This document shows positions 11,076-24,165 of a stretch of 64,000 nt of DNA, piece after piece. The number at the start of each line of letters is the position of its first letter. Within the stretch, counting starts at the first letter, position 1. Both the position numbers and the translations under genes were made by a program. The DNA is from Alkalihalophilus pseudofirmus OF4 (GTDB lineage: Bacteria; Bacillota; Bacilli; Bacillales; Bacillaceae_D), in contig NC_013791.2 in NCBI RefSeq assembly GCF_000005825.2, positions 2,852,001 through 2,916,000 of the forward strand, in the 5' to 3' direction. The notes beneath the pieces are model-generated. The model was not told the DNA's origin and ran no database searches. It worked only from the letters and a program-made list of their open reading frames with translations.

Positions 11076-11231
11076 GTCTTAAAGATTGATACGATTATCA
11101 CCTTAGGAGAATATTGATCTGACGAGTATACATGTATGGATTACTTGAAGCGCTACATACATCTTGTTCATAAGAGATTAGAAACATACCTCATAACGGA
11201 CAGATTTCTTAGAAGTCTTTTAAATGAGATA

Positions 11232-11262
11232 AAGACAAGGCACAAATTGTGCGCCTTGTCTT
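11232..11262 (-). terminator. tig terminator
   Basis: A perfect 10-base-pair stem (AAGACAAGGC with GCCTTGTCTT) encloses an 11-base loop 35 bases downstream of the tig stop. The following T tract on the minus strand is short (TTTATCTC), so termination may be incomplete. Confidence 0.7.
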
Positions 11263-11296
11263 ATTTATCACCTTTTGATTAAACTCAAACCTAAAG

Positions 11297-12589
11297 TTAT
11301 GCTTTTTTGCTGTTTTCAACAAGCAGTTCAACAGCTTTTTGGATTTTAAGGTCACCTTTAATGCCTTCAGTTCCGCCTTGCGCAGCGAAGATTGTTTTTA
11401 ATTCTTCAACAGAACGTTGGTACATTTCAGCCATTTTTTCTAGTTCAGCATCAACATCTGCATCTGTTGCTTCAATGTTTTCTGCATTAGCAATTGCTTC
11501 TAGAGTAAGGTTAATGCGTACACGTTTTTCTGCATCTTTTTTGAACTGCTCACGCATCGCTTCCTCATCTTGACCAGCAAATTGGTAGTACATTTCAAGG
11601 TTCATACCTTGCATTTGCAGGCGTTGTTCGAACTCTTGAAGCATGCGGTCTGTTTCAGTTGTTACCATAGCTTCTGGAATGTCAACTGTAGCATTTTCAG
11701 CTGCTTTTTCAACTAGAGTGTCACGGATTTCAGTGTCAGCCGCTTGCTCTTTTTCTTTTTGAAGCTTATCTTTGATTTCTTTTTTAAGCTCATCAAGAGT
11801 TTCTACATTTTCATTTGCATCTTTAGCAAACTCATCGTCAAGTGCAGGTAACTCTTTACGCTTAATATCATGTACTTTCACTTTGAATGTAGCAGCTTTA
11901 CCAGCTAGATCTTCAGCATGGTATTCTTCTGGGAAGTTTACTTCTACATCTTTTTCGTCTCCAGCTTTAAGACCAATTAATTGCTCTTCAAATCCAGGGA
12001 TGAATTGGTTTGAACCAATTTCAAGTGAATAGTTTTCAGCTTGTCCGCCTTCAAAAGCAGCGCCGTCAACGAAACCTTCAAAGTCGATAACAGCAGTATC
12101 GCCGTTTTCGATTGCGCCGTCTTCAACAACAACTAGTTCAGCATGACGGTTTTGAAGCTGAGTAAGTTCTGCTTCTACATCCTCATCTGTTACTGTTGTA
12201 TCTTGCTCTTCTACTTCAAGACCTTTGTACTCGCCTAGAGTAACTTCTGGCTTCACAACAACTTTAGCAGTGAAAACAAGGTTGCTTCCTTTTTCCATTG
12301 TTTCGATATCGATCTCAGGACGATCTACAGGCTCAATGTTTGTCTCATCGATTGCAGCAGCATACGCTTCTGGCAGAAGAATATCTAATGCATCTTGATA
12401 TAGAGCTTCTACACCAAATTGTTTTTCAAATAAAGAACGAGGTACTTTTCCTTTACGGAATCCTGGTACGTTTACTTTCTTTGCTACCTTTTTGAATGCA
12501 GCATCAAGTGCAGCATCTACTTTCTCTGCTTCAACATCAATTGTTAAAACGCCTTCGTTTCCTTCTAACTTTTCCCATTTTGCAGTCAT
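11297..12589 (-). CDS. tig: Trigger factor (ribosome-bound peptidyl-prolyl isomerase chaperone)
   Basis: Trigger factor binds the ribosome exit tunnel and shields nascent chains. The ribosome-docking signature [17 protein letters not shown] is near residue 45. The FKBP-type isomerase domain follows around residues 150-245 ([34 protein letters not shown]), and the C-terminal helical arms come last. The frame extends to 12679, but the start at 12589 has GGAGG nine bases upstream and yields [15 protein letters not shown], the standard beginning, with 430 residues. A strong promoter lies upstream. Confidence 0.97.
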   Translation of the reverse strand: MTAKWEKLEGNEGVLTIDVEAEKVDAALDAAFKKVAKKVNVPGFRKGKVPRSLFEKQFGVEALYQDALDILLPEAYAAAIDETNIEPVDRPEIDIETMEKGSNLVFTAKVVVKPEVTLGEYKGLEVEEQDTTVTDEDVEAELTQLQNRHAELVVVEDGAIENGDTAVIDFEGFVDGAAFEGGQAENYSLEIGSNQFIPGFEEQLIGLKAGDEKDVEVNFPEEYHAEDLAGKAATFKVKVHDIKRKELPALDDEFAKDANENVETLDELKKEIKDKLQKEKEQAADTEIRDTLVEKAAENATVDIPEAMVTTETDRMLQEFEQRLQMQGMNLEMYYQFAGQDEEAMREQFKKDAEKRVRINLTLEAIANAENIEATDADVDAELEKMAEMYQRSVEELKTIFAAQGGTEGIKGDLKIQKAVELLVENSKKA

Positions 12590-12664
12590 AACTCTTTCCC
12601 TCCAACTATACACATGTTCGCAATGCGAACGATTTTTATACTGTTCATGATTTACAACCATTCT

Positions 12665-12692
12665 ATTATAACATAACACTATGTGTTTTCAA
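12665..12692 (-). promoter_or_regulatory. tig promoter
   Basis: The minus strand shows TTGAAA (12687-12692), a 16-base spacer and a perfect TATAAT (12665-12670), preceded by TG one base upstream as an extended -10. It lies 75 bases before the tig start. Confidence 0.85.
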
Positions 12693-12758
12693 ATCAATCT
12701 TGTTTTGATTCTCCCCTTGACTAAAATCTACTTTTTAGTGATGAGGTTTACCCATCTT

Positions 12759-13826
12759 TTATTGCATAAAATGAGTATATGCCTCAAATACTTTTTCTTC
12801 TAGTTTAGCAACTTCTCTAGCTCTTTTTTCTAATGCCTCATCATCAGTACTATACAAATCGGCTATTTCACTGATCGATTCATCAAGCCCAAGTCTCTCA
12901 CTTGCAAGAAGGTGATAAACGGCAGCCCATAAGGAAGCATTTTCAGGGGTCGGAATAAATGGATACCAGGCAAATAAATGCAAGCCGCCAATTTGTTCTG
13001 CCATCTCTTTTAATAAAGGATCTTTATGCTCTAAGCTGTCTTGCAGCGCCTCTTTTACTTCTACCGCAAAAGGCTGCTCATTCACTGCTTTTAATTGACT
13101 AGGGATGACTTTTTGTTCTTTTGTAGATTTTTTTATGTAGACTTCCGCGTGGTAGTTCTTTGTATGTAAAATCTCTAAGGCAAAGCTTCGCAGCAGCCAA
13201 TCTTTTTGTGAATCTTCTATGTATGTAACTAACACTTCCAAGGCATCCTTATATGGGCGATCCTTTAAAACCTGCAAGGCCTTCCACTGTATTTCAATTG
13301 AACCGCTTTTTAAATCATTGCTTATTTCTTGGATGACAGATTGCTCATCATCTTGACTTTCATTCATCGTTTCGTCATCAATATTTGCAAGTAATACAGA
13401 ATCATCGATCATCTGTCTGCTGAAATGAAGCAGCTGATAAAACGATTCAGCAAATTGAGCAGGCACATTATTTTCACTCAAAACTGCTTCTAGCATATCT
13501 ACTACTTCTTGATAGTGGCCTAATTGGACCAACAAAGAAATATGTACTTGAAGATTATCGTAATATTCCCCAATTCCTTCATTTAAAAGAGCACTCGTAT
13601 GAGTAACCGCTTCTTCTAATCTACCAAGCTCCACAAGACTCAATACTTTTCCAAATCTTACTTGCGGGTGATCTGGTTCATATTGCTCTGCTGTAAGGAA
13701 ATGATTATAAGCTGCCGTTGCATCCTTCGCTTTTAGAGCATCCATTCCCTTTTCAATTAAGCGTTTAACAAGACCTGGGTATAAGATTACATTTGTATCT
13801 TTTTTATTCGTTTTTTTGCCGTCCAT
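12759..13826 (-). CDS. ysoA: Tetratricopeptide-repeat protein, YsoA-like
   Basis: This 355-residue soluble protein has TPR helices in its first half (for example DALKAKDATAAYNHFLTAEQYEPDHPQVRFGKVLSLVELGRLEEAV). The second half includes a long acidic stretch around residues 150-165. Its place beside tig matches ysoA of B. subtilis, whose function is not established. TPR domains generally mediate protein contacts. GGAG precedes the ATG by seven bases. No catalytic motif is visible. Confidence 0.75.
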   Translation of the reverse strand: MDGKKTNKKDTNVILYPGLVKRLIEKGMDALKAKDATAAYNHFLTAEQYEPDHPQVRFGKVLSLVELGRLEEAVTHTSALLNEGIGEYYDNLQVHISLLVQLGHYQEVVDMLEAVLSENNVPAQFAESFYQLLHFSRQMIDDSVLLANIDDETMNESQDDEQSVIQEISNDLKSGSIEIQWKALQVLKDRPYKDALEVLVTYIEDSQKDWLLRSFALEILHTKNYHAEVYIKKSTKEQKVIPSQLKAVNEQPFAVEVKEALQDSLEHKDPLLKEMAEQIGGLHLFAWYPFIPTPENASLWAAVYHLLASERLGLDESISEIADLYSTDDEALEKRAREVAKLEEKVFEAYTHFMQ

Positions 13827-13908
13827 GGAATCGCTCCACTCTTTTTGACATGTTGCTTACTATTCTGTGTTTACTAGCATTAACCATTTATTTTAAGTTA
13901 TTCTTTTC

Positions 13909-13937
13909 AGTTTATCAGCTTGATCCCTGAATTACAA
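13909..13937 (-). promoter_or_regulatory. ysoA promoter
   Basis: TTGTAA (13932-13937), a 17-base spacer and TAAACT (13909-13914) are seen on the minus strand about 85 bases before the ysoA start. Confidence 0.6.
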
Positions 13938-14019
13938 CGAGAACAGACCTTTAGGAGCGTTCAGAAAAAACATCCCTACCAATAATTTAAAAACAAACGA
14001 GTCATTTGACCTATTTCCT

Positions 14020-14049
14020 TTGACAAACATCCCTGTCTAAATTCATAAT
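14020..14049 (+). promoter_or_regulatory. hemAT promoter
   Basis: A perfect TTGACA (14020-14025) is followed after 18 bases by CATAAT (14044-14049), about 40 bases before the first possible hemAT start. This looks like a vegetative sigma-A promoter rather than the sigma-D type common for chemotaxis genes. Confidence 0.75.
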
Positions 14050-14090
14050 GATTATACATAAAATAAATAAAACTTGTACGGAGTGTATAA

Positions 14091-15425
14091 ATGAAACTCG
14101 TGCATAAGGGAGATGGACAAATGGTTTTCCCATTTAAAACGAAAAAATCCGATTACAAACCAAGCTTAACAATCAATACAGGACTGCCTCATACAATCAA
14201 CGATAAAGAAATAGATATGCGCATGGCCTATATGGGATTTTCAACACAAAGTACAGAGTACTTGCAGGAGTTGCAGGCGTTTGTTGATGAACATGCAGAT
14301 GCTCTTTTAGAAGCAATATTAGATCATGTGTATTCTTTTCCACACTTAAAGAAGATAGCTGAAACACATTCAACTAGAGAGCGGCTTAAAGGGGTTTTTC
14401 TTTATTATTTAAAAAACGTTGTAGAAGGGGATGTATCCTTAGAAGATATAAGAAAGAAACAAAAAGTAGGAAGTGTTCATAATAATAGTGACCTTCCGAT
14501 TGCGTGGTTTTTAGCAACGTATCAAGTCTTTTTACAATTAATCATTCCACAGCTGGTATCGAACTTTTTTAAGGAACCAGATAAACTAACAAATTACATT
14601 CTTGCTTTAACAGGGCGATTTAATTTTGATTCTCAATTAATTGTTGAGGAGTATCTTCAATCAAAAATGAGACAGCTAAACGATTTACACGAGTCAAATC
14701 AAGTCTTGCAGCAAGAACTCTTATCTATTAGCCAGGAGCTCGCATCAACGATAAACAAAACAGAGGCTTCGACTACTTCAACGACTCACAAAGCGAAGCA
14801 AATAGGACTAGAAACAGACAATACGGTGAAATCGAGTCAGAATTTACAAGGTCTGCTTCATAAAAATGTAAATGATGTAAACAGTATGTTCACTACTTTT
14901 GAAATGTTAGAAGAACAAGTCATACAAACGATCACTCAAACAGATCAATTAAAAGACATCTCAAAAAACATTATGAAAATGACGAACGAAATCGAAACAA
15001 TCTCTGACCAAACGAATCTATTAGCATTAAATGCCTCCATTGAAGCTGCTAGAGCAGGAGAACATGGAAAGGGTTTTTCAGTCGTAGCGCACGAAGTTAG
15101 AAAGCTTGCTGAACAATCTAAAGAAATGAGCAGCTCCATTTCACACTTAATTAATGACAGTAACAAAACGATACAAGCTCTCGTCTCGCAAATGACGACA
15201 ATGAATACCGCAAGATCAGGTTCTAGTGAAAAGATGACGACTGTTAAATATGGTCTTGAAACCGTTCAAATGGAAATGGAACATTATATTGAATTATTTA
15301 AGAAAAATAAAGAAGATGTTGACTACGTGATCTCTTCTATAGAGCATATTCACGAGACGGCGCATGAAATGGCTTCTCTCAGTTCTGAGCTGGAGCGAAA
15401 AGCAGAGGAAATAACAGCCAATTAG
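14091..15425 (+). CDS. hemAT: Haem-based aerotaxis transducer HemAT (globin-coupled sensor)
   Basis: HemAT senses oxygen through a globin-fold haem domain and signals to the CheA/CheW chemotaxis system. Residues about 20-200 are the globin sensor; the likely proximal haem ligand is His130 in [11 protein letters not shown]. Residues about 210-444 form the cytoplasmic signalling coiled coil, with the hairpin tip [20 protein letters not shown]. There are no transmembrane helices, as expected for HemAT. Two starts are possible: 14091 (GGAG upstream) and 14121 (GGGAG upstream). It is monocistronic and opposite to its neighbours. Confidence 0.92.
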   Translation: MKLVHKGDGQMVFPFKTKKSDYKPSLTINTGLPHTINDKEIDMRMAYMGFSTQSTEYLQELQAFVDEHADALLEAILDHVYSFPHLKKIAETHSTRERLKGVFLYYLKNVVEGDVSLEDIRKKQKVGSVHNNSDLPIAWFLATYQVFLQLIIPQLVSNFFKEPDKLTNYILALTGRFNFDSQLIVEEYLQSKMRQLNDLHESNQVLQQELLSISQELASTINKTEASTTSTTHKAKQIGLETDNTVKSSQNLQGLLHKNVNDVNSMFTTFEMLEEQVIQTITQTDQLKDISKNIMKMTNEIETISDQTNLLALNASIEAARAGEHGKGFSVVAHEVRKLAEQSKEMSSSISHLINDSNKTIQALVSQMTTMNTARSGSSEKMTTVKYGLETVQMEMEHYIELFKKNKEDVDYVISSIEHIHETAHEMASLSSELERKAEEITAN

Positions 15426-15523
15426 GGTTGAATATTAAAGGAAGAAGGGTGCCTGGTCAGAAGAGTTCTCCTAAGCATACAACCCATGACTTTTTCTGGT
15501 GAACTATATTCCTTACAATGGTT

Positions 15524-15652
15524 GTTGATTTCCGCTGCAGGTACTCGCTTTCCGCGGGCGGGCCGGAAGCTTCCTCATCGTTACACTCCTGCGGGGTCTC
15601 CCATGGCCAACGCTCTTCCCGCAGGAGTCGAGTACCTTCCGCTCCAATCAAC
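15524..15652 (+). repeat. Structured inverted-repeat element A
   Basis: The 129-base element starts GTTGATT and ends AATCAAC. Inside, GGTACTCG pairs with CGAGTACC, a perfect 11-base-pair stem ACTCCTGCGGG/CCCGCAGGAGT (15585-15595 with 15618-15628) forms one arm, and TTTCCG/CGGAAG forms another. The predicted fold is a multi-branched cruciform. It is clearly more GC-rich than its surroundings. I recognise this style as an intergenic repeat of Bacillaceae but cannot name a family with certainty. Confidence 0.75.
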
Positions 15653-15688
15653 GGAGCAGTAATCACGCTAAGTGGTTCAACAAAGAAA

Positions 15689-15750
15689 GGCCCTTATCGC
15701 GGTATAAAGTGTACCCTTTGTAAAGGACATTTTAGTACGCGATAAGGGCC
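15689..15750. repeat. 62-base palindromic hairpin element B
   Basis: Perfect 13-base arms GGCCCTTATCGCG and CGCGATAAGGGCC enclose a further imperfect stem (TAAAGTGT with ACATTTTA, and CCTTT with AAAGG). The whole element can fold into one long hairpin. It stands alone between elements A and C and could also stop transcription leaving hemAT, though no T run follows. Confidence 0.8.
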
Positions 15751-15829
15751 TGATTTAATTGATCATAAATGGTTAGAGCGATAACTAAATCCTCCACGAT
15801 ATCACCACCCAAAGCAATAACTTAGTGGA

Positions 15830-15933
15830 TGAAATATACGTAGACTTTGTGGGGACTAGAGCAGGAGTGAGATCCCATAGGGCAAAGCCCGAGGAAGCTC
15901 ACTGGCTCCCCACCAAAATCGTAGTAGATTTCA
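15830..15933. repeat. Inverted-repeat element C
   Basis: The 104-base element has imperfect terminal inverted repeats of about 26 bases (from TGAAAT at 15830 to ATTTCA at 15933). Nested stems are GTGGGGA/TCCCCAC (15849-15855 with 15907-15913), AGTGAG/CTCACT and GGGC/GCCC around an AAA loop. The layout is like a small non-coding mobile element. It ends 40 bases downstream of the leuD stop on the minus strand. Confidence 0.7.
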
Positions 15934-15972
15934 GGTGCGGCGTGTATGCTCTCTCCCAGTCCTTTTTCTTTC

Positions 15973-16566
15973 TTATACAGGCTGACCTGTCATTTTGTCT
16001 TCATACTCTTTGATTTTCCCGTCGTATTTCAGCGTTAAGCTGATCTCATCCCAGCCATTTAGGAGCATCTCCTTCCAGTATGGGTCAATGGCAAAAGAAG
16101 TCTCAAAATCCTCTGATTGGATCGTTTGGTTTTCAAGATCTACGGTCAATCTTAATTCTTCGTTCTCCCCTTTTTGCAACAGCTGATATACATACTTTTC
16201 ATCTAGTCGAATCGGAAGCATCCCGTTCTTTAAGCAGTTGTTATAAAAAATATCGGCAAAATTAGGAGCGATCACGACTCTGAAGCCATAATCATGCAAT
16301 GCCCAAGGTGCATGCTCACGAGACGATCCACAGCCAAAGTTATGACCAGCTACTAAAATAGTCGCTCCTTTTGCATGAGGTTGATTAAGCTCAAATTCTT
16401 CGTTTTCACTACCATCTGCCTTAAAGCGCCAATCAAAAAATAAAAATTGACCAAATCCCGTACGTTCAACTCTTTTTAAGAATTGCTTAGGAATGATTTG
16501 ATCCGTATCCACATTCACTCGGTTCATCGTTGCCGCCTTACCTTCGTGCACTTTTAATGGTTCCAT
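15973..16566 (-). CDS. leuD: 3-isopropylmalate dehydratase small subunit
   Basis: LeuD is the swivel-domain subunit that, with LeuC, isomerises 2-isopropylmalate to 3-isopropylmalate in leucine synthesis. Family segments are NVDTDQIIPKQFL near residue 18 and GHNFGCGSSREHAPWAL near residue 72. The length is 197 residues, as expected. It is the last gene of the ilvBHC-leuABCD operon, 12 bases after leuC. Confidence 0.97.
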   Translation of the reverse strand: MEPLKVHEGKAATMNRVNVDTDQIIPKQFLKRVERTGFGQFLFFDWRFKADGSENEEFELNQPHAKGATILVAGHNFGCGSSREHAPWALHDYGFRVVIAPNFADIFYNNCLKNGMLPIRLDEKYVYQLLQKGENEELRLTVDLENQTIQSEDFETSFAIDPYWKEMLLNGWDEISLTLKYDGKIKEYEDKMTGQPV

Positions 16567-16578
16567 CCTATATCCCTC

Positions 16579-18000
16579 CTATGTTGTTAGTGTTTTTCCT
16601 TTTTTGTAATCACGTACATCAACAAAATGGCCAGCAAGAGCTGTTGCAGCTGCCATCTCAGGACTAACCAAATGCGTTCTAGAACCTTTCCCTTGACGCC
16701 CCTCAAAATTACGATTGGATGTAGAGGCACAGCGTTCTCCTTCTGGAACGACATCAGGGTTCATACTTAAACACATGCTGCACCCAGAATCGCGCCACTC
16801 AAAACCAGCTTCAATAAATAATTGATCCAAGCCCTCTTTCTCCGCTTGTTTCTTTACTTTTTGAGAACCAGGTACCACCAATGCACGCACGCCGTCCGCT
16901 ACTTTTCTTCCATTAATGATTGATGCTGCTGCACGAAGATCGCTTAGACGGGAATTTGTACAGGAACCGATAAAGACATGCTGAACCGCTACTTCTTGAA
17001 TTGGTGTTCCAGGTTTTAGATCCATATATTCCAATGCTTGCTCGATCCCACGTCTATCTGCCTCAGATACCGCTTCACTTGGGGATGGAATCAACTTCGA
17101 AACACCGATCCCTTGCGACGGGTTTGTGCCCCATGTAACCATTGGTTCAATTTCTTCAGCACGAATCGTTACTGTTCGGTCGTATTTTGCTCCCTCATCC
17201 GTTGCTAGTTTGCTCCATTGTTGCGTTAGCTCTTTGAACGCTTCCCCACTTGGAACATATTCGCGGCCTTCTAAGTAATCAAATGTAACTTGGTCTGGGC
17301 TGATTAAGCCAGCTTTCGCGCCAGCTTCAATGGACATATTACAAATAGTCATTCTCTCTTCCATTGTCATTCCGCGAATTGCTTCGCCTGTAAATTCGAT
17401 GACCGAACCCGTTCCGACATCGACCCCGAATTTTGCGATAATCGCTAAAATAACATCTTTTGCTGAAATGCCAGGTTTAAGCTTGCCATCAATGTTCACT
17501 TCCAATGTTTTTGGCTTTGACTGCCAAAGGGATTGTGTAGCCAAGACATGCTCTACCTCACTTGTACCAATACCAAAGGCAAGCGCCCCAAAAGCCCCGT
17601 GAGTGGATGTGTGACTATCTCCGCAAACAATCGTTTTCCCAGGTTGAGTAAGGCCCAGTTCAGGACCAATTACGTGGACAATACCATTCTCCGGATGTTC
17701 AAGATCAACTACATCAATTCCAAATTCATCACAGTTTTTCTGAAGGGTTTCAATCTGCGTTTTGGCAATCTGATCTGTAATATTGTAACGATCCACCGTT
17801 GGAACATTATGATCCATCGTTGCAAATGTTAAATCCGGTCTCCTTACCTTTCGATTGTTTAGCCTTAGGCCTTCAAATGCTTGAGGAGATGTCACTTCAT
17901 GTACCATGTGCAGGTCAATATAGAGCAAACTCGGCTTACCTTCCTCTTTAATGACTTCATGCTGATCCCATATTTTCTCTATAATCGTTTTTGGGGTCAT
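16579..18000 (-). CDS. leuC: 3-isopropylmalate dehydratase large subunit
   Basis: LeuC carries the [4Fe-4S] cluster of isopropylmalate isomerase. The cluster cysteines are in [10 protein letters not shown] and in [12 protein letters not shown]. Other aconitase-family segments include [20 protein letters not shown] at the start and [19 protein letters not shown]. It has 473 residues, a normal length. A 135-base gap with a hairpin separates it from leuB upstream, whereas leuD follows closely. Confidence 0.97.
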   Translation of the reverse strand: MTPKTIIEKIWDQHEVIKEEGKPSLLYIDLHMVHEVTSPQAFEGLRLNNRKVRRPDLTFATMDHNVPTVDRYNITDQIAKTQIETLQKNCDEFGIDVVDLEHPENGIVHVIGPELGLTQPGKTIVCGDSHTSTHGAFGALAFGIGTSEVEHVLATQSLWQSKPKTLEVNIDGKLKPGISAKDVILAIIAKFGVDVGTGSVIEFTGEAIRGMTMEERMTICNMSIEAGAKAGLISPDQVTFDYLEGREYVPSGEAFKELTQQWSKLATDEGAKYDRTVTIRAEEIEPMVTWGTNPSQGIGVSKLIPSPSEAVSEADRRGIEQALEYMDLKPGTPIQEVAVQHVFIGSCTNSRLSDLRAAASIINGRKVADGVRALVVPGSQKVKKQAEKEGLDQLFIEAGFEWRDSGCSMCLSMNPDVVPEGERCASTSNRNFEGRQGKGSRTHLVSPEMAAATALAGHFVDVRDYKKGKTLTT

Positions 18001-18102
18001 ATGATTTCCCTCCCTTTACTTATTAATTGTTTAATATAAATGTTTTACGTACAAATATTTCACGTCCAAATGTATCATTTAGATGATCAAGGTATTAAAA
18101 GA

Positions 18103-18127
18103 GGGCAATGGATGAATCCACTGCACC
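18103..18127 (-). promoter_or_regulatory. Hairpin in the leuB-leuC intergenic region
   Basis: On the minus strand GGTGCAGTGGAT can pair with ATCCATTGCCC, leaving a tiny loop, followed by TCTTTTAAT. It lies eight bases after the leuB stop and may act as a partial terminator or as a barrier that stabilises the upstream mRNA. Function is inferred only from position. Confidence 0.5.
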
Positions 18128-18135
18128 TGCTTTTA

Positions 18136-19221
18136 TTACACACGAATATGGTTTAATTGCTTAATGACTTCATCTGTCACTTCATCTGTTGAAGCCTGCG
18201 CCTCTCCCTCTTTTGCAAGGTCAGCTGTACGAACCCCGCTTTCAAGCACCGCGCTAACAGCTTCATCAAGCACACGAGCTTCCTCTTCTAATCCGAATTC
18301 ATATTTTAATAGCATGGCAACAGACGAAATTGTCGCAAGCGGATTCGCTTTGTTTGTTCCAGCAATATCAGGAGCTGATCCATGAATTGGCTCATATAAA
18401 CTTGGTCCAACTGCAGAGAGACTGGCAGACGGCAGCATCCCAAGAGATCCAGTCAACATAGAAGCTTCATCACTCAAAATATCGCCAAACATATTCTCTG
18501 TCACAACGACATCAAAGTAAGCCGGCTGACGAATCAACTGCATGGCAGCATTATCTACAAGCATATGCTCATAGCTTACATCTGGATAATCAGCTGCTAC
18601 CCGCTCCACTACTTCTCTCCATAAACGGCTTGATTCAAGTACATTCGCTTTATCTACTGAGGTTACTTTTCCGCGTCTGACTTGAGCTAGTTCAAAGCCT
18701 TTACGAACGATACGTTCAATTTCATGACGTGTATAGGTAAGCGTATCAATGGCTAATTCATCACTGCCTTCCCCTTTACGCTCACGTGGTTCGCCGAAGT
18801 AGATGCCCCCTGTTAATTCCCGTACGATAATAAAATCTACTCCTTTGATTCTCTCAGGCTTTAAAGGCGAAGCATCCAGTAAACTTTCAAAACATGTCAC
18901 TGGTCTAAGATTTGCAAATAATTGCAGCTCTTTTCTTAATTTGAGCAGCCCTTTTTCAGGACGCATTTCAGGTGCTAATTGATCCCACTTAGGGCCTCCG
19001 ACTGCGCCAAGGATGATCGCATCACTTTGACGGCAAACATCAAGAGTCTGATCAGGAAGCGGGTTTTCATGCTGATCAACAGCACACCCGCCGATATCTG
19101 CAAACGTATAGTCAAATTGATGATTAAATTGTTCAGCAAGCTGGTCTAACACTCTTAGTGCTGAGCCTACTACTTCTGGTCCAATCCCGTCTCCAGGAAG
19201 GACAGCAATGGTCTTCTTCAT
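18136..19221 (-). CDS. leuB: 3-isopropylmalate dehydrogenase
   Basis: LeuB oxidises and decarboxylates 3-isopropylmalate to 2-ketoisocaproate with NAD. The start MKKTIAVLPGDGIGPEV, the substrate loop RELTGGIYFGEPRER, the metal-binding stretch DNAAMQLIR and the cofactor loop EPIHGSAPDIAGTNKANP are all family signatures. It has 361 residues and begins 11 bases after leuA. Confidence 0.97.
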   Translation of the reverse strand: MKKTIAVLPGDGIGPEVVGSALRVLDQLAEQFNHQFDYTFADIGGCAVDQHENPLPDQTLDVCRQSDAIILGAVGGPKWDQLAPEMRPEKGLLKLRKELQLFANLRPVTCFESLLDASPLKPERIKGVDFIIVRELTGGIYFGEPRERKGEGSDELAIDTLTYTRHEIERIVRKGFELAQVRRGKVTSVDKANVLESSRLWREVVERVAADYPDVSYEHMLVDNAAMQLIRQPAYFDVVVTENMFGDILSDEASMLTGSLGMLPSASLSAVGPSLYEPIHGSAPDIAGTNKANPLATISSVAMLLKYEFGLEEEARVLDEAVSAVLESGVRTADLAKEGEAQASTDEVTDEVIKQLNHIRV

Positions 19222-19232
19222 ACTGAGCCCTC

Positions 19233-21798
<2,566 letters not shown>

Positions 21799-21839
21799 TC
21801 ATCTCTCCCTTGTTTTGGTTGTTTTAGTTTTTTAATTTA

Positions 21840-22361
21840 TTAGTTAATTAAGGTTAAACGATAGGAATCATTGAGCGGTTTTTTATGACCGCGATTAAAT
21901 GCTGTGATCCCTGTACGGGCCAATTCTTTGATCCCATACGGTCTCAAAAGATCAATAAAAGCTTCCACTTTTGGATGGTCTCCAGTAATTTGGATCGTCA
22001 TGCTCTCACGGCCGATATCTATAATCGATGCTCTAAATGGATTCACTAGAGCAGCAATTTCTCCCCTTTGAGCCGTAGATGCCACAATTTTAATTAGAGC
22101 AAGCTCTCTAGCTACAATTGCCTCATCTGTGATGTCTTTTACTTTTAACACATCTACTTGCTTATTCAGCTGTTTAATGACCTGCTCTACATTTTCCATT
22201 TGATCAGCGTTTACGACAAAGGTCATTCGTGAAATGGAAGGATTCTCTGTCACGCCAACCGTAATGCTCTCAATGTTGTAATGCCTTCTTGCAAATAAAC
22301 CTGTAATTCGATTCAGCACACCAGATGTATTGTTTACTAGGGCTGTGATCGTACGTTTCAT
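21840..22361 (-). CDS. ilvH: Acetolactate synthase small (regulatory) subunit
   Basis: IlvH activates IlvB and confers valine feedback. The N-terminal ACT domain reads [31 protein letters not shown], and the C-terminal ferredoxin-like domain follows from about residue 80. It has 173 residues. Its ATG overlaps the ilvB stop by four bases, so the two subunits are made together. Confidence 0.96.
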   Translation of the reverse strand: MKRTITALVNNTSGVLNRITGLFARRHYNIESITVGVTENPSISRMTFVVNADQMENVEQVIKQLNKQVDVLKVKDITDEAIVARELALIKIVASTAQRGEIAALVNPFRASIIDIGRESMTIQITGDHPKVEAFIDLLRPYGIKELARTGITAFNRGHKKPLNDSYRLTLIN

Positions 22362-24082
22362 GGCTTAACCCCCTCCATTTGGTGCTGTCCTTTCCCTGGT
22401 GAAATCATAGGATAGACATTTTCTTGTTTTGCTACCCTGCAGTCCATTAAGACTGGCCCAGGATAGTCAAACATTTCTTTTAGAGCAGATTCCAGCTCGT
22501 GCAGCTCATTTACCTGCATCCCTTTAATATCATAGGCTTCAGCCAGCTTAACAAAGTTTGGCTGAACCGGGAATAAAGAGTTTGAGTAACGCTCCCCATG
22601 GAATAATTGCTGCCACTGTCTAACCATTCCAAGAGCGGCATTGTTAACAATCATGATCTTGATTGGCAGGTTCAGCTCTTGCAGGATAGAAAGCTCTTGC
22701 GCTGTCATTTGAAAGCCTGCGTCTCCAATGATCGCTACAACCGGTTTATCCGGCTTTGCAAATTGAGCTCCAATGGCTGCCGGGAAGCCGAATCCCATTG
22801 TTCCAAGGCCGCCTGAGGTTACCCATTGGTTAGGATGGTTGAACTTATAGAACTGAGCAGACCACATTTGATGCTGACCAACATCTGTTGTCACGACCGC
22901 TTCACCTTTTGTCACTTCATAAATCTTTTCGATTAGGTGCTGCGGCTTGATTATTTCACCGTCTTGGACATACCATAATGGATACTCTTTCTTCAGCCCG
23001 CTCAACCATGTTTTCCACTCCTGATGTTCACCGCGCTCTCCCTCTTCTTCAATCAACATTTTCAGCGCTTCTTTGGCATCCCCTACTACTGGAATCTCTG
23101 TCGGAACATTTTTGCCAATTTCAGCAGGATCGATATCAATATGAGCCACTTTTGCGTTTGGAGCAAAGTGTGCCAAGTTTCCAGTTAATCGATCATCAAA
23201 CCTTGCACCGATACTGATTAAAAGATCAGCTTCATGGAGAGCCATGTTCGCTGTATACGTCCCGTGCATCCCGGCCATTCCGAGATGTAATTCATCTTCA
23301 CCTGGGAAACTGCCCAAACCAAGAAGAGTGTTTACAACTGGAATTTGCTGTTGTTCTACATACTGAGCGAGTTCTTCTGAAGCTTTTGCGTGCAGAACTC
23401 CTGCCCCTGCAAGAATGACTGGCTTTTTAGCAGCTGTGACCGAATCAACCACCTTGCGAATTTGCAGTTTATTTGGAATAACCGTCGGCTGATACCCCGG
23501 GAGGTCAACCTCTTTATCGTAATCAAATAATCCTGTTGCTAAAGATACGTCTTTAGGGAGGTCGATTAGTACAGGTCCTGGTCTTCCAGTCGTTGCAATA
23601 TGGAAAGCCTCTTTAATAATTCTTGGCAGCTCATCAACAGAGCGTACTTGGTAGTTATGTTTAGTGATTGGCATGGTAATTCCGATCATATCCGCCTCTT
23701 GGAAAGCATCTGTTCCAATGACTGTTGTTGCTACCTGTCCCGTAATGACTACAAGCGGCAGGGAATCAATCATCGCATCAGCAATTCCTGTCACAACATT
23801 TGTCGCTCCCGGCCCTGATGTCACGATACATACACCCGGCTTTCCAGATACTCTTGCATACCCTTCAGCTGCGTGAATCGCACCTTGCTCATGTCTTGCT
23901 AAAATATGTCTGATTCCTGTTTTATAGATTTCATCGTAGGTTGGAAGAATAGCTCCTCCTGGGTATCCAAAAATGACATCAACATCCTCACAGGCTAATG
24001 CTTTAATCAGCATACTAGAACCCGACATTTCTTTTGCTTGTGCATTTGTTTCGGTTTCCATACTTTGCAACTTTGTGCTCAC
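22358..24082 (-). CDS. ilvB: Acetolactate synthase large subunit
   Basis: IlvB is the thiamine-diphosphate and FAD enzyme that makes acetolactate and acetohydroxybutyrate. The catalytic glutamate lies in [17 protein letters not shown]. The thiamine-diphosphate motif runs from GDAGFQMT to [10 protein letters not shown]. It has 574 residues. The start is a GTG with GAGGAGGAAGAG upstream; a T-box leader precedes it. It is the first gene of the seven-gene ilvB-leuD operon. Confidence 0.96.
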   Translation of the reverse strand: MSTKLQSMETETNAQAKEMSGSSMLIKALACEDVDVIFGYPGGAILPTYDEIYKTGIRHILARHEQGAIHAAEGYARVSGKPGVCIVTSGPGATNVVTGIADAMIDSLPLVVITGQVATTVIGTDAFQEADMIGITMPITKHNYQVRSVDELPRIIKEAFHIATTGRPGPVLIDLPKDVSLATGLFDYDKEVDLPGYQPTVIPNKLQIRKVVDSVTAAKKPVILAGAGVLHAKASEELAQYVEQQQIPVVNTLLGLGSFPGEDELHLGMAGMHGTYTANMALHEADLLISIGARFDDRLTGNLAHFAPNAKVAHIDIDPAEIGKNVPTEIPVVGDAKEALKMLIEEEGERGEHQEWKTWLSGLKKEYPLWYVQDGEIIKPQHLIEKIYEVTKGEAVVTTDVGQHQMWSAQFYKFNHPNQWVTSGGLGTMGFGFPAAIGAQFAKPDKPVVAIIGDAGFQMTAQELSILQELNLPIKIMIVNNAALGMVRQWQQLFHGERYSNSLFPVQPNFVKLAEAYDIKGMQVNELHELESALKEMFDYPGPVLMDCRVAKQENVYPMISPGKGQHQMEGVKP

Positions 24083-24165
24083 ATCTCTTCCTCCTCACAA
24101 ACTATCTTTTTTGAACATTCTGTATTTTTATTGTGAATGAATATCTTGCATCTTTTTTATCAAAT

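Larger units (their letters stand above)
10767..11231. other. Long clpX-tig intergenic region
   Basis: About 465 bases carry no gene that I can support. The region contains a possible extended -10 for clpX (10893-10901) and a 15-base tandem repeat (11046-11075). Short frames in it lack ribosome binding sites. No known RNA element was recognised. Confidence 0.5.

Noticed and set aside
11100-11250. A possible short plus-strand gene after TTAGGAGAATATTG
   Set aside because: The TTG is followed by one codon and a stop, and the next ATG frame has only 13 codons without a ribosome binding site.
15518-15745. A 75-codon plus-strand frame across the repeat elements
   Set aside because: It runs through two inverted-repeat elements, has no ribosome binding site, and its composition follows the repeat, so it is not treated as a gene.
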